DNA of 64,000 nt from Adiantum capillus-veneris (GCA_014529385.2 CM043965.1:63201933-63265932); one strand, 5' to 3'; positions 10,561 to 23,513 are shown, numbered from the stretch's first letter. Numbers and translations are program-made. The notes: a model not told the origin generated them from the letters alone.

Positions 10561-12215
10561 TGAAACGCAATTTGGAGCATTGTGGACTATTGCAGACCAA
10601 TTACAAACCACTTTTAGCAATTCAAATCTATGCAGACCGTGATGGATTGGTTGCATTACTTTTGATTGCTTGAAGACTATTATGATCCTTTGTGGATCAA
10701 TTTTAACAACCCAAAGCATTGCAGACCGATTGTGGATGGATTTTTAACCATCCGGACCATTGCAAACTATTATCATTGTGAGAAATATTTGTGGATTGAT
10801 TTCTAACATTATAGACCGTTGTGGGCTAGTTGCGGATTCTTATGGATTCATTTTTTAATAATCTAGATCATTGCAAAGGGGTTGTGAATTGTTGCAGACT
10901 GGTACAGACCATTATGGATCGGTTGTAAATTTAGTGTGAACCTTTGCAAATTGATTTTTCAACAATTTAGATCATTACAAATCGGTTATGGATTAAGTTT
11001 TAGAAGTTTGATCGTTACAGAACTGATTTTTAAGAGATGGAAGCCTTGTGGATTGGTTTTTAAGTTTTCAGATTATCGCGGTCTGATTGTGGAACATTGC
11101 AATCCTTTGTGAATCAATTTTCAACAATTAGGACTGTTGTGAACTGAGTTCTAGCATTTTAAATCCTTGCAACCCAGTTGTAGACCATTATAGACTGATG
11201 CATGCTTTGCAAACCCTTTGTGGATCTTTGCAGATCAATTTTTAACAACCTGGAGCATTGTAGACCTATTGCAGACTAGTTTTTAACAATCTGAACCGAT
11301 TGTAGAGCGTTGCACCATTTGCTGACTATGGTGGATTGCTTGTGAACCAATTTCTAACATTTCAGACATTTGTGGCCCAGCTATGGACCATTGTGAATTG
11401 ATTTTTAACAATCCAAACCGTTGTGGAGTGGTAATCAATTGTTGTGGACCAATTGCAGACTGATTGTCGATTGTTGCAAAACTTTGGGGATTGATTGTTA
11501 ACAAATTTAGAGCATTATGGACCATTGCAAATGGATTTTTAGCAATTCGGACCATTGCAACTGATCGTGGACCATTGTGAACCTTTGTGATATGATTTTT
11601 TACAAATTGGAGTGTTTTGAATTGATTTGAATAATCCAAACCGTTGCGAACCGGATGTAGATCATTGCGAACTATTTACGAATTGTTGTAGATTGATGTC
11701 AATTGTTTGTGGACCGATTCATAACATTTTGGGACCGTTACGGATTGTTGTAAATTGACTCATGTCATTGTAGAGCCGTTGTGGACCATTGCACATGGAT
11801 TTTTAACAATCTAGGGTGTTGCAAAACATTGAAGACCGATTGTTAATAATTCGAATTGCTAGGGTAGTCGCGTACCATTGCAAATCATTATGGATCAGTT
11901 ACAGACCATTGCACACCATTTGTGGACTACTGAGGGTTGATTTTTAACACTATAGCATTGCAAACCGATTACATATCAAATTTTGACCATTGCAAATCTT
12001 TGAAGATCAACAATTGCAAACCGATTACAAACCAATTTTTATGAATATGGACCATTGCGGACCTGCCATGAGCAGTTGAGGCTTGAACTTTAGTTTGTTC
12101 TCAAACACGATAGTGTTCGGATGAGGGTGAGGCTCGAACTTAAGTTGAATGCTCAAGTTATGCACTGATTACCAATCGGTTTAAATCAATCGATGGGTAG
12201 GTTTTTAACAATTTG
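10561..12215. repeat. Field of degenerate short-word tandem repeats (~1.6 kb)
   Basis: The whole stretch is built from recurring words such as GGACCATTGCA, TTGCAGACC, GATTTTTAACAAT, TTGTGGA and ACCGATT, in varying order. The phrase TTTTTAACAAT or a close variant recurs about every 40-100 bases (for example near 10704, 10743, 11240, 11282, 11403, 11800, 11943 and 12205). No clean period is visible by eye, so it looks like an old, scrambled minisatellite. Frames in it are not protein-like. It ends at a GA-rich stretch near 12215. Confidence 0.75.
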
Positions 12216-12419
12216 GAACATATGTGGAGAGAGAAAAATTGAGTGATAGAGATGCTATAAAGAGATCAAAAGCTATATTTCTTATCGTTCTCGGAGGTCG
12301 GATATGACCCATGGGACTAAGAAACGGGCATACAAAGGCAAAGGAAAATATGTCAAAAGAAAGGGAGAGGGGAGAAAGATGGTTGGAGGTGTTTACAAGA
12401 AAATTGTGACAAATGCCAC

Positions 12420-13252
12420 TTATGATATAAAGGTGGCTAGGCCTTTTTGTGCACGAAACTCCTCAATGATGGCCTTACCACCATGATAGATGGCCCATTT
12501 ACCTGCAACCTTTGCTTCTCTTACCTTTGCAGCTCTTGTTTCTTAATCTTGAGTTGCATGGTTGTGAGAGCTTCACTAATCCAAATGGTCATGCCCTTTA
12601 GAAGGTGAGTTTTCTTTAGAAGTGCCGTGCGGTCCTCTTTGGTTTTGAAGACAAGGCTCCCTTGGTTGGTGCGGTGATTGCGGTGTACACAATCGATGGT
12701 GGAAGCCTCCAACTTGACGGGTTGGATGGTCTTGTTGAGCTTGACTAGAGTGGCATGAAAGTCATCACCCTCTTCCCACCAAGTGGAAGGCAAGCCACCA
12801 ATGCCAACAGTCAATGCGAGACCTTTGTGACGACGACACTCTTGTAAGCATTCCTCCACTTTGGAAGAGACAAGGGCAACATTTTCTTGAATTTGAGTGG
12901 CTAATGAGCCCACATTTTGAGTAAATGTGTGCTCTACCTCCTTAATTTTGGCTAAAATGCAATCTGATTGTTTCTGAGATTCGAGAGATAAGAGTCGGGT
13001 TTCAAGGGAACGAGGCTTCTTTTGAGCTCTGCATTCTTTACCTTCAACTCCTTGGATTTGGTTTGGATGCGATCGAATGGATCCACCCGAGGGGGGCCAT
13101 GAAGGATCGAGTTCATCGCAGTGTCGAGGAGACTCCTTTATGTTATGCCATGGGACTTGCAAGTGCTCCCAGTTTGGACCGAGTGGGAAACACCTCCTAA
13201 GGAGTTTTACCCTTGATAAAGTAAGAATGGAGCTTGAAAAATGTAGTTGCAA
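12420..13252 (-). pseudogene. LINE ORF1p-like protein (coiled coil plus RRM-like core), frameshifted
   Basis: A 243-codon frame (13252-12521) is followed after a one-step frame change near 12525 by a further open tail ending at 12420. The order is a heptad-like Leu/Val coiled-coil stretch (about residues 80-145), ALTVGIGGLPSTWWEE, SLVFKTKEDRTALLKKTHLL, MTIWISEALTTMQLK and then AAKVREAKVAGKWAIYHGGK. This matches the layout of L1-type ORF1p (Transposase_22 class): coiled coil, RRM, C-terminal nucleic-acid-binding domain. ORF1p coats LINE RNA in cytoplasmic particles. No ORF2 was seen nearby. The match rests on pattern, not a search. Start uncertain; the first ~75 residues may not belong. Confidence 0.5.
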
Positions 13253-13761
<509 letters not shown>

Positions 13762-14088
13762 GGGTGAAAGGGGGGGAAGACATTAGTGAGAAAAAGATGT
13801 GGAGACAGAGAGAGGGAGAGAGCAAGAGAGGCAAGGAGCAGATGGAGGATAGAGAGGATGAGAGGGGGTAGGTGTAGTGGTGATGAGAATAGTGGGTGGC
13901 TTTGGTGGCCAAGGAGGACAACAGTAGTGGTGTATCGATGGTCCAAAAAAAGCTCGTTGCATATCCTAACTCACAACAAAGCACTGCTTTGAGTGTTTCT
14001 GTGAATTTAGTTACATGCCTTGTGAGGTTTGGATTTCAGATTCAAGATATTGCCTTTTTGTACCCAAAATATGTTTTAAATCTACAAG

Positions 14089-14168
14089 ACTTTGCAAGCA
14101 GTTGCCTTCATAATAGAGGCTAAGGCAGACTTTGCAAGCAGTTGCCTTCATAATAGAGGCTAAGGCTG
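14089..14168. repeat. Tandem duplication, 2 copies of ~39 bp
   Basis: AGACTTTGCAAGCAGTTGCC through GAGGCTAAGG is present twice in a row with no visible difference. Confidence 0.92.
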
Positions 14169-14217
14169 CCCAAGCTGTCAATTTCATTGGTGTGGTTGCT
14201 TTAAGAGCTAAAAATGC

Positions 14218-14655
14218 TTATGAGATGTTGCGCTTGGCAAGTTGGAACTGATTGTCCCTAGTTGTTAAGCATTAAAAGGCTTGATAGCACACAATTGCCA
14301 AGTAATTTGTGCCAAAAACGTTGCTATCACCCAAAGGTGAGGGTATGTACCTTGGTTGCTTTCCAAATTAGCTGCTTAAAGGGCTTGAACCCCCTCAGAG
14401 GCTTGAACTATTGTAGAGAGGTTGTCTTTTTAGGGCTTATGAGATGTTGCGCATAGCAAGTTGAATTGTCTATCCCTGGTTGTTAAGCATTAAAAGGATT
14501 GAAAGAACACACTTGCCAAGTAATTTGTGCCAAAAACGATGATATCACCCAAAGGTGAGGGAATGTACCTTGGTTGCTTTCTAAATGAGATGCTTAAACG
14601 CTTGTACCCCCTCAGAGTCTTGAACTATTGTAAAGAGGCCGTCTTTTTAGGGCTG
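14218..14655. repeat. Tandem duplication, 2 copies of ~218 bp
   Basis: Both copies start TTATGAGATGTTGCGC (about 14218 and 14437) and end GTCTTTTTAGGGCT. Roughly 5-8% of positions differ by eye. Confidence 0.9.
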
Positions 14656-14820
14656 CCCCAAAATGCGGAGCTCCGCTCCTTATTGCAAATGCTTGGGGGT
14701 TTGTAAGTCTAGGAAAGCATCTCTTTTAGAGCCTACAAAATGCGGAGGTCCGGTCCTTATTGCAAATGCTTGGGGGTTTGTAGGTCTAGGAAATTAGCTC
14801 TTTTAGACCCTACAAAAGCT
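14656..14820. repeat. Tandem duplication, 2 copies of ~83 bp
   Basis: CAAAATGCGGAG is followed by TTATTGCAAATGCTTGGGGG in each copy; the second copy starts near 14737. It lies directly after the 218-bp duplication, so the locus grew in at least two steps. Confidence 0.88.
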
Positions 14821-15673
14821 TGTCACTAATTATATGTTGCCTGCAACAATTTTGTGTTGCGCTAGTGAGCCTGCAGGGTCTGCTATTGATGGATTTGTTG
14901 ATGATGTAGCTACTTTCATCGAGCTTGCTTGCCAATGACCTCTATTGCTTGACAAAATTTGGCCAAAATCACCAAATAAAACCCAAATATGGGTAAGAAG
15001 CCAATTAAAGCTCTAAAAAGAGGGGGTCGAGGGCATTTTTGCATGCAAAGGACTCTCTGGATGAGGAGTAGGTTGTCACATTTGCAAGACAACCCTTCAT
15101 GAAAATGGCCATAACTCGAGCTCTGGTTATCAAAATTGTCCAACCTAGGACTCAAATGAAACGAAATCTCTCTTTAAGCTCTATATATCTATGCTATCAC
15201 TTTTATGTTTTGACAACACCGAATATCATTTGATAGTATCTTTTCTCGCCAATTATTCTTACCATGCCTAGAGAAGAGGCAGAGAAGCTATTTGTCACGT
15301 ATGAACCATGCATAAAAGTTTGTAAGTAAAAATTCTATAAAGAGAATCATGCACATGTTTTAAAGAGCATTGTATGTTTTTGTGATGCTTTTACAAAATG
15401 AAGAAGAGATCTCGAAGGAGGAAGAAGATGATGCTTTTTTAATAAGGCGACTCAGTGATTTCTTCCAATTTTTTGTTACAATATTGAAAAGACCAAATGC
15501 CCAACACAGGCCATGTGGCCAGACCAAATATTACAAGATTTAAAATTTTCAATGTTGAACGTATTTCCACAAAACAACAACAAGAAGAAGAAAGCTACAA
15601 ATTACTGCTTGCAAAGTAGGCTTGGTGAGCCTAAGAGCAAGGTTTCTTTCTCTCAAAGGCTTATCTCAAAGCT

Positions 15674-15676
<3 letters not shown>
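14821..15676. other. Non-coding stretch, nothing recognised
   Basis: No domain, repeat or RNA gene seen; only short chance frames. Confidence 0.45.

Positions 15677-15757
<81 letters not shown>
15677..15757. repeat. (CT)n microsatellite, ~40 units
   Basis: A pure CT run of about 80 bases. Confidence 0.97.
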
Positions 15758-15760
<3 letters not shown>

Positions 15761-17379
15761 CAAGTTCTCCATAGATACCATCTTCTCTAATTATTTCTAC
15801 ATGCTCAAATGATGAGTACTATGTCTTATCTCTTGCATACTTCTTCTTCCTCTTGATCTCCCTCTCTCCACATAGTTCTCTTGGTTCAAGGGTTTGGGAT
15901 TGAGATCTTTGAGTTCTTCTTCTAGCAAAACAACGCATGTTGTACTGCCAGGTCCTAGAGTTTTTGTTTGTTTGATCTACGAAGTTCATGGTGCAAAGAT
16001 GCAATTTCAAGATCCATGAGAAAACAAAGAAAATAATTCGGAGATTTGGCTCCAAAAATTGAGCCCTCTATCGTGTCATCTGCATACACTTTTTTCTCTC
16101 ATTCCCTGCTTATCAATCATGCATGCATGTGTATCACATCTCTCCATCTACAATTTTGATAACTTAGTAATCATTATGCTTTATCAAATAATCCTCTTAA
16201 TTATTCATTAGCTTTTGTTGTTTGTATTCAATGATTTGACATATATGCCTCCATCTCCTATAAGTTAAGGCCTAGATGTAGTTGTGGTCCAATTATTGCA
16301 AAATTTTGACTTAATCAGATGAGCAAATTTAAAAAAAGATTTTATCTCTCTCTCTCTCTCTCGCCTCTCTCCCTCCTTCTCTCTAGCTCATTCACTATCT
16401 CCTTTCACTCAAGAATGCATCAAATGAATGGATCAAAAGAATCCTCTTTGGCAGCCTTTTTGGGTTTTCATCTACAAGAATGGTATAAAGAAGATGTGTG
16501 ATGCATGGTGCAACGAAGGGAGAACTAAAGTTCCACACAGACAAGACATTGAAGGATGATCGCCCCCTCTCAATGAGCTTGCCTTCACATTGAACTTGGT
16601 TTAATGTGTGTGTATGTGTGTGTGTGCACCCATCAAAATCACGAGGCCTTAATTGATATGTCTGATGGTGTGTTTTTATAAATTATGACATGGTGCACTA
16701 CTGGCTTCTTATTTGGAAAGGCACATATTGAGATGCAAATATAACCACTAGGGGCAAGACAATGTCGCTTTTCAAGATAGCTCATAGCTATTCAAGTTTT
16801 TTCAGGCGAAATGCTTGACAAGCTTTGGTTGAGATGTGTGCCGGATTAAGAAGCTTGCAATAGGGATCTCAAAGAGGTTTTAGTGCGAGACGCGCCTCTC
16901 GGTGCATATTATGGGTGTTCCGCTCAGGTTTGGCAGGCATTTGTTAACCCAATTCTACCAAGAATGGAAGAAAATGTCTTCCTCCCAAATGCAATTACCT
17001 ATGCTCGCATCTCAACGACATGCGCATGCACAAGCTCGAGTGACTTGGGGGGGATGGAGGAGAGAGCTGACACGAAGTGCTTGACGAGCTTCTTGCTTGA
17101 GGTGCTAGGTTTGAGAGCGCACTCACTAATGGACTTTGGTCGATGGCGTCCTCCCTTTCCCGTGAGAAACAACCCATGAGGGGGAGTAATTTATTTTTTA
17201 AAAACGTATTTTCTATCAAGTGGAGAGGGTCGTCACCCTCCTCATGGCACCAAAGAGAGGAGGTCCAACTCTCTATCTTCCCCCCCACTCTCCCATGTCA
17301 CAAGTTATATATCTCCCTCCCTCGGACCAGCCAACACCCTCCCTTCCTCTCTTTCTCTCTCATCCATTATCACACGAAA
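15758..17379. other. Non-coding stretch with two short microsatellites
   Basis: Contains short CT (about 16347-16362) and GT (about 16606-16625) runs. Open frames around 16883-17290 on both strands overlap one another and show no recognisable domain. Confidence 0.45.
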
Positions 17380-17447
17380 ATGCTCTCTCTCTCTCTCTCT
17401 CTCTCTCTCTAACTTGTAGAACCAAAAACCACTCTCTCTATGTCTTC

Positions 17448-17481
<34 letters not shown>

Positions 17482-17551
17482 AAGCTTTCTTTTCCTTTCT
17501 CTCTTGTTTGTAGCGTTAGTCTTCTGTTTCTCATTATCTCTCTTCCATCAC

Positions 17552-17609
<58 letters not shown>

Positions 17610-17669
17610 GCTCCGTAATACACACACATACACACACTCATCCTCCCTCCCTCCCTTGGCCCTCTCCCA

Positions 17670-17718
<49 letters not shown>

Positions 17719-17751
17719 GGCAACAAGCAAAAAAAGTCAGCTCTCTATCTC

Positions 17752-17787
<36 letters not shown>
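17380..17787. repeat. Microsatellite cluster: CT, AC, CT, CT, AC
   Basis: Five runs within 410 bases: CT at about 17382-17411, AC at 17449-17480, CT at 17553-17607, CT at 17673-17717 and AC at 17757-17787. They abut the left end of an LTR element at 17827. Alternating His/Thr and Leu/Ser frames across it are shadows. Confidence 0.95.
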
Positions 17788-17788
<1 letters not shown>

Positions 17789-17826
17789 CCACAGTCTCTC
17801 ATATCATCCATGCATCACTCTCACCC

Positions 17827-17967
17827 TGAAAGGCCTAGGGAACTGCCGAACTTGACCCTCTTCCCAACCTCCCTTTATAGGCCTTGCCTCTAGGATCTTG
17901 TCTCCAATGGCAATCGTGGCCCTTTGCCCCGTTAATGACCTCCCTCGGGTTTGCGCTTGGCATTACA
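17827..17967 (-). mobile_element. 3' LTR (141 bp) of the short-LTR element
   Basis: Ends in TG and CA on the minus strand. It contains CCTATAAAGGGAGG on the minus strand (about 17870-17883), a TATA box like the one in the partner LTR. Confidence 0.85.
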
Positions 17968-18060
17968 TTACTCCCCCCTTTAAGAAAAATTTTCGTCCTA
18001 AAAAACAAAAGTGGTGATACGTTCATAAGTGACACTAATACTTTCCACAGTGGCATCCTT
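17968..18060 (-). pseudogene. Polypurine tract and gypsy-like pol tail
   Basis: The minus strand reads a short frame ending RTKIFLKGGSNVMP that runs straight into the 3' LTR. The polypurine tract AAAGGGGGGAG sits at its end. Tails of the form (E/T)-K-x-FLKGGSN are common at the end of plant Ty3/gypsy pol genes, which points to the parent superfamily. It is the only coding scrap recognised in the element. Confidence 0.55.
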
Positions 18061-20549
18061 CATGGATCCAACTGTTCGTTGTTGATCGAAACACGTGTCA
18101 GTAAGAGGTTCAAGGAAACCAAGAGTAACATCTTTATTTTCCACATTGTTGTCCCTTTGCAACTGCCTTGTGTAACTAACTCTTATACAACATAGCGTGT
18201 AGACTCCATTTAGAAATCACTTGAGCATGCTAAATGAGTTATCGCAACTAAGATGTACCTGAAAGAGTATCTCTTTTCACTTTCTATGAAAGTAATTGGG
18301 TGACATAACTTATCAGCAGAATATAAGTCCTTGACTTGTTATCACTTGTCATCAGTAAACAACCCCACCATAACTAGTGTCCAAGGTTGAGAATCTGACT
18401 TGAACATGAGGCTTCAACTAGAGCATTAAATGCTTACTAATTGGATTGCTTAGTGCTAATGTACGCACTTTCCATATCCTTTAGCACAAGATTATACTTT
18501 GTAATCTGTCTATCCCCTTGGATAAGTGACAATACTGAGGTGTGTTTCCCCACGGTTTACATACAGTCGTCCAGAATGACCGATAAATGAGAATCACAAT
18601 GTTGTACAACATTGCTAAGAAATCAACAATGTCCTGAAGTTGGATAACTGGAAAAATCCACAAGCACCCAAACTGAGCCATGACCTCTATGGGTAATTGG
18701 TAGATCCAAAAGTAAACTCATAGAGATATTGCACATGGAGTGCATGTTTCATAGCACTAATGCAATGAATATGCATGCCGCTCCAAATCAGCCTTTGCTA
18801 AAACACGAGGACCCATAACACCTAGTGTGCATACATTTAGCAAAAACAGATCCGAACCTGTATATCCAAGATCATCCTTGCCACTACTTATGGTGAATGT
18901 GATGCTCCTAGCACACATTAAAGAGGAATGTAAATAGTTGTGAAAAGGAACTAAAGACTTTCTACAGCAATCATTTGCAAGCCTTGCTGAAACGCTTGAA
19001 CCATAATAGAAGATGAAACATTAATCACTTTTAGGTATAAACAATGAAACCTTTTCATTAACAATTCATAGCCTTGCTATATGCATAAACAACCATCCTT
19101 GAATGGTGTTTAGCAGTACTTGTACCTTAACAAGTCATTCTGAGCATCCGACAATTTTTGACGATTGACATTGTTCCTGACACGTCGTGCTGAAAACGGT
19201 CTATAACACAAATGTGATCTGCACTTAGGGACTTCGTCGTGACACATACTTGAAATAGTGGGCGCCAGTGTCAGTCCTAGAGACTCATATTCTCCACATG
19301 TGGAATATGTCTCATGTAAGGGTGTCTGAAAAAAGAACATCCTTCAAGTACAAGATGTACTTCTGCGTGGAGGTAACGGCAAATACTCTACGACAGGAGT
19401 GAGAGGGACCCTCTAGAATCTTGTTGCACCCTGGCTAAATTGGACTCCTTGAGTTCCTAGACCATCTTGTATCCCATGTGACAACATGTGCCAAATCAAA
19501 CCCTACAAGTGGGTCCATAACTGCGTAATGCATAAAACTTATTTTAGATACTACAACCCAAATTGAATGGCTCTTACATGACCTTGCCATTTCTCGTAAG
19601 AGCAAAAAGGATGAAAACATAGTTTATGCATCCTACGTGGAAAAGCAAACAAAAGAAACAAAACCAAATTAGATGCGTACCTGGAAGTTGAACATAATGT
19701 TCACTTATCCGTAGTGAAACACACCTACCCAAATTCCCCGCCCGCAAAGGCTTGGGAACACTAATTTGAAAATTAGTAAAATGCAAGTAGTATTGCACAA
19801 GTAACCGTGGGTGTTTCCGTTGCAATCCAAACCCCTTGGTTAAAATCAACATTGTCAAACCCCTTGGTTAGAATTTTGTATGGAAACTGCTCAACTAGAA
19901 GCCAACAGTATCTGAATTCAACTTTGGAAGTTGAAATTATCCACTAACCCGTGGCAGCTTTATGAATTTCTTTCCTTGAAGGTGCAAGTTGGAAGATTCC
20001 AAGAATTGACCATCACACTTAATAAGTGTTTTAGTAATCACGCGAGCTGGGTCTTACCCCCAAACTGTAAGCATATAGATACTCTTAGTGCTATAGATGA
20101 AATAGGAAATCCATTAAAGGTGAAATTGTATTCACCACTAGGTATTTTCCAAACCCAAAAAATCAGTAATCCTGGGTTTCTGTGAATAGCCATGCTGTGT
20201 GAAATGATGGCTGCATCTATACACCTTGGTAGAGATAAGCCCTTACAAGTTTAAGACATTCAAAAACTCCACTTGATCCTCATACTTAAGGCGTGTAGTG
20301 TGACAATCATGCACAAAGAAATGCTAATGGTAGGACTCTTGCTTGTCCATTATAATCGATGGGTACGCCACCGAATAGAATTGTTCGAGCTTGAAAGCAA
20401 TCACTGATGGATTAGAAACAGATGCCTCTTAGCCATTCCAAAATAGGTGGTAATAGACGGTGCTTAGCCCTTCCTATTACTGTATGGACATAGAAAGAAG
20501 TCAATAAAATCATGCCTAGTTTCACCTTTCTCGCATAGAAGTTGGAAAG

Positions 20550-20555
<6 letters not shown>
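18061..20555. other. Interior of the short-LTR element, non-coding
   Basis: About 2.5 kb without an open frame above about 100 codons and without a recognised retroviral motif in any frame. It is either heavily decayed pol or unrelated filler carried between the LTRs. Confidence 0.5.

Positions 20556-20622
<67 letters not shown>
20556..20622. repeat. (GA)n microsatellite inside the short-LTR element
   Basis: A pure GA run of about 66 bases, preceded by AAAG repeats. Confidence 0.96.
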
Positions 20623-20625
<3 letters not shown>

Positions 20626-22141
20626 TTGGGCTGAGGAAAACTCCTTATTTGAATGTGTTATATGCCCCTTGCATATGATCCAGTGCAGACCATGTATGTG
20701 TCTTAACTTATTCTATAAGCGTACAACAATGTAATTGTACCACGCCCTTGTAGAGAGAGGTACCATAAGTCACATCTTGACCTACTTACCTTGTATGTCA
20801 TCGTGATTGTATCAGGGTGCATATGTATGGCACTTTGCCTGCGAATAAACATAAACACAAAATATTTTAAAATATCAATAACGGAGCGGGTCCTTGACAG
20901 AGTAGCTAGTGCTATAGAAGAAGTGTATGCAATGATGGGTGTTGTACGACCATCGTACTAGTATGCCATGCATACAAAGCAATAAATAGAATAATAAGCC
21001 CTTGGCTTCAATGAAAGTCTCAACCATGTGAGCCTTTGTTATACGTGCCTTGCATGATTACAATTGTATGGATACATCACAGTGCACTGTTGCATAAAGT
21101 TTGAGCTTATATCCAAGTAGTGCTGAAGATGTGTGCGATTATCGTTGATCTAAAAGTCAATCAATAATACCTTTGCACATAAGAGAAGCTGTGCTTCACA
21201 TGAAGTCTGGAAAAGCACTTTGCTTTGCAGAGCAGAGAGGTCTTTTGCAAAGTGAAAAGTAAACAATAGATAAAACAAACATACTTGACATTTACTAACC
21301 TTGTCGCCCACTTATGGCCAGGTTTTGGGTAATTCGCTCAAATCGGGCTCATAGCCATATGTACTGCTTGAGTGAGTTAGCGTATGTATCATAGACACCC
21401 TCATGGGATGTAAAAATTTGCAGACATCTTGGCAAGTGTTCCCCAGTTCGTATGCTAAAAGAATATTCCAAACATGGAAAGTGATCATATAAAATGTCAT
21501 GAAGTGAAGCCTGGCTTCATAGTCTCATTGAAAGGTGAGATTTAACACAAATTTAGTACTCATAGGTAACAAGTGCTCTGGTTGACACCAAAATTTCAAA
21601 AAAAAGACATTCGACCTTGTCGAACTGTCAGAGAGAATCAGCCTTGTTGAACCATGTAACTTAGTTTATCATAAGCGTCAAACTCTACTTAACCAAAGCA
21701 ACATTTGCTTGGCAAGCTAGCATTGTAGAGAATCCCATTTGCCTCCACATTGGCAAGCGACAATAGATTTAAAGTGTATATGCATCCAATGCATACACCT
21801 ATATGGAGCCTTGCTCTTGAAAGCCTTGCTTTTTCCCTTCAAAGAGATACTGCTCAACGAAGCCATCTGTGGCTGCTAAAAATGCGAGCCTTGCTCGTTA
21901 ATCAAGACATAATCATCATGGTTAGGTTCATGCGGAGTCGTACTCCCTAGTCAAAACTCGATCAATATACCTGGCAAGCTGTGGTGATATTCGGGCCATG
22001 CTCCTGTGACGTGTTCCCCTACTTGGCCCAGGGAAAATCTGGCAAGCTCGAGACACCCGCCTCCCTCATGCAAGCGACCACTCCCGCGTCTTCTCGGCCA
22101 TGACAAGCCCTTGGAGAACTCGTCATCAAGCTTCCCATGAC

Positions 22142-22143
<2 letters not shown>
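20623..22143. other. Interior of the short-LTR element, non-coding
   Basis: No recognised domain. The minus-strand frame running through 21951-22619 crosses a microsatellite and the LTR and shows no gag motif. Confidence 0.45.
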
Positions 22144-22227
<84 letters not shown>

Positions 22228-22228
22228 A
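22144..22228. repeat. (GA)n microsatellite in the element leader
   Basis: A pure GA run of about 84 bases located about 65 bases inside the primer site, where the packaging leader of the element RNA would be. Confidence 0.96.
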
Positions 22229-22291
22229 TGCAATGCCCTTCATTCCATGCAAAACCTTCCTCCCTCCTCCATATCTCTCCCCTCTCCTCAA

Positions 22292-22302
22292 CTCTAATAC
22301 CA
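22292..22302 (-). other. Primer-binding site of the short-LTR element
   Basis: The minus strand reads TGGTATTAGAG one base after the LTR end, one base off the initiator-Met primer site TGGTATCAGAG. Confidence 0.75.
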
Positions 22303-22303
22303 G

Positions 22304-22458
22304 TGAACGGCCCAGGGAACTGCCATACTTGATCCTCCGTCCAACCTCCCTTTATAGGCCTTGCCCCTAGGATCTTGTCTCCATTGGTAGCCGGCCCTAA
22401 TTGGCCGCCGCCCTTGGCCCGGTCCGTGACCTCCCTTGGGTTTGCCCTTGGCATTACA
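22304..22458 (-). mobile_element. 5' LTR (155 bp) of the short-LTR element
   Basis: TG...CA ends on the minus strand, with a TATA box (minus TATAAA at 22356-22351) about 100 bases from the LTR start. Transcription would start just downstream and read left through the primer site. Confidence 0.85.
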
Positions 22459-23472
22459 CACCCTCTCTCTCTCTTTCTCTCACTCTCAGCTTGGTCGTTT
22501 CTCTCCTCCTCGGCCTGGCATCCTCTCTCTTGTAAACCCTCACAAACACACACATTTTTAGCTCTCATTCCATTCATATGCACACACCTACACACATACA
22601 CAATATATGCACTACGCACTCACGAATTCACATACACACATTGTACATGTAAAATAACAATAACACGGACGACAACTTCAATGGTGGCAAAAAAGTGACA
22701 TTGAAATCATGCAAAAGGCATCTTGAATGCCACGATGGCACTGAAGGCGTACCCGAGCTAGCACCAAATCAAAAGAACACTAATTGCAGAAGATTTGACC
22801 ATCCTATACTGGTATCAATCATCCTTTTCATCTAACAGTCATTAAATGGAGGGTAAACATGCAATAACCTATTTTTGCATGCCCTCTCTTGTAATTTTAA
22901 TATTAAAAAAATGTATATTTTTCTCCTCCTCTCTCTAGCTATGGTTGCCACCCGAGGGCCACCCACACACTTGAGGGAGCATCTAGTTGCACCTCCTCTC
23001 TGTATAAGCCAAGACAATGGTCTTCTGGTGGGCACCAATGCCATGTGCTCGGTCCCCACGTGTCTGGGATAAGATTTGCACTAAAAAAATCTCTCTAAAT
23101 TCCCTCACTTCTGCTATATAAAGGGGTTTAGAGGTGACTCCCAGAGGGGGCAACACAAGAGCACGACAACACTGCAGGAATAACACACCATTGTATCATA
23201 ATCCACGATCACTAGCACAAGAATGGGAAAAGAGAGTCATTTTCAGTAAAGCACATGCCACACGAGGCGTATATCGATGGTACTATGCTATAGCACTATG
23301 CCATCACACTCACAATCTATGTGCACCGTCATGTTACACTATACCACATCAGGACCATTTACGATAAGACAACACTTGCACAACAAATGTAAATACGATC
23401 ACAGGCTGTCACCATCAAACCTCGACATTGTCGGCAGTCAGCAGTATGAAGTGATTGTGATGTTTTTCTTCT

Positions 23473-23513
<41 letters not shown>

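Larger units (their letters stand above)
17827..22458 (-). mobile_element. Non-autonomous LTR retrotransposon with ~150-bp LTRs (4.63 kb)
   Basis: Two related sequences at 17827-17967 and 22304-22458 both read, on the minus strand, TGTAATGCCAAG at the start and TTCA at the end. The outer flanks are the same five bases, CACCC (17822-17826 and 22459-22463), a perfect target-site duplication. A primer site follows the right (5') LTR and a polypurine tract precedes the left (3') LTR. The interior (17968-22291) shows no gag, protease, RT or integrase except a short gypsy-like tail near 17968-18060. It must depend on enzymes of an autonomous relative. The LTRs differ by several substitutions and a 14-base length difference, so the insertion is not recent. 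Confidence 0.87.

Noticed and set aside
11283-11639. A 118-codon minus-strand frame
   Set aside because: It lies fully inside the degenerate word-repeat field and its protein is made of the translated words.
10561-12215. Considered as a CRISPR-like or centromeric satellite array
   Set aside because: No constant repeat or constant spacing; words vary in order and length, and the host is a eukaryote.
12304-12486. A 60-codon basic plus-strand frame (GKGKYVKRKGEGRK)
   Set aside because: It overlaps the LINE ORF1-like relic on the other strand and its basic character comes from a purine-rich stretch.
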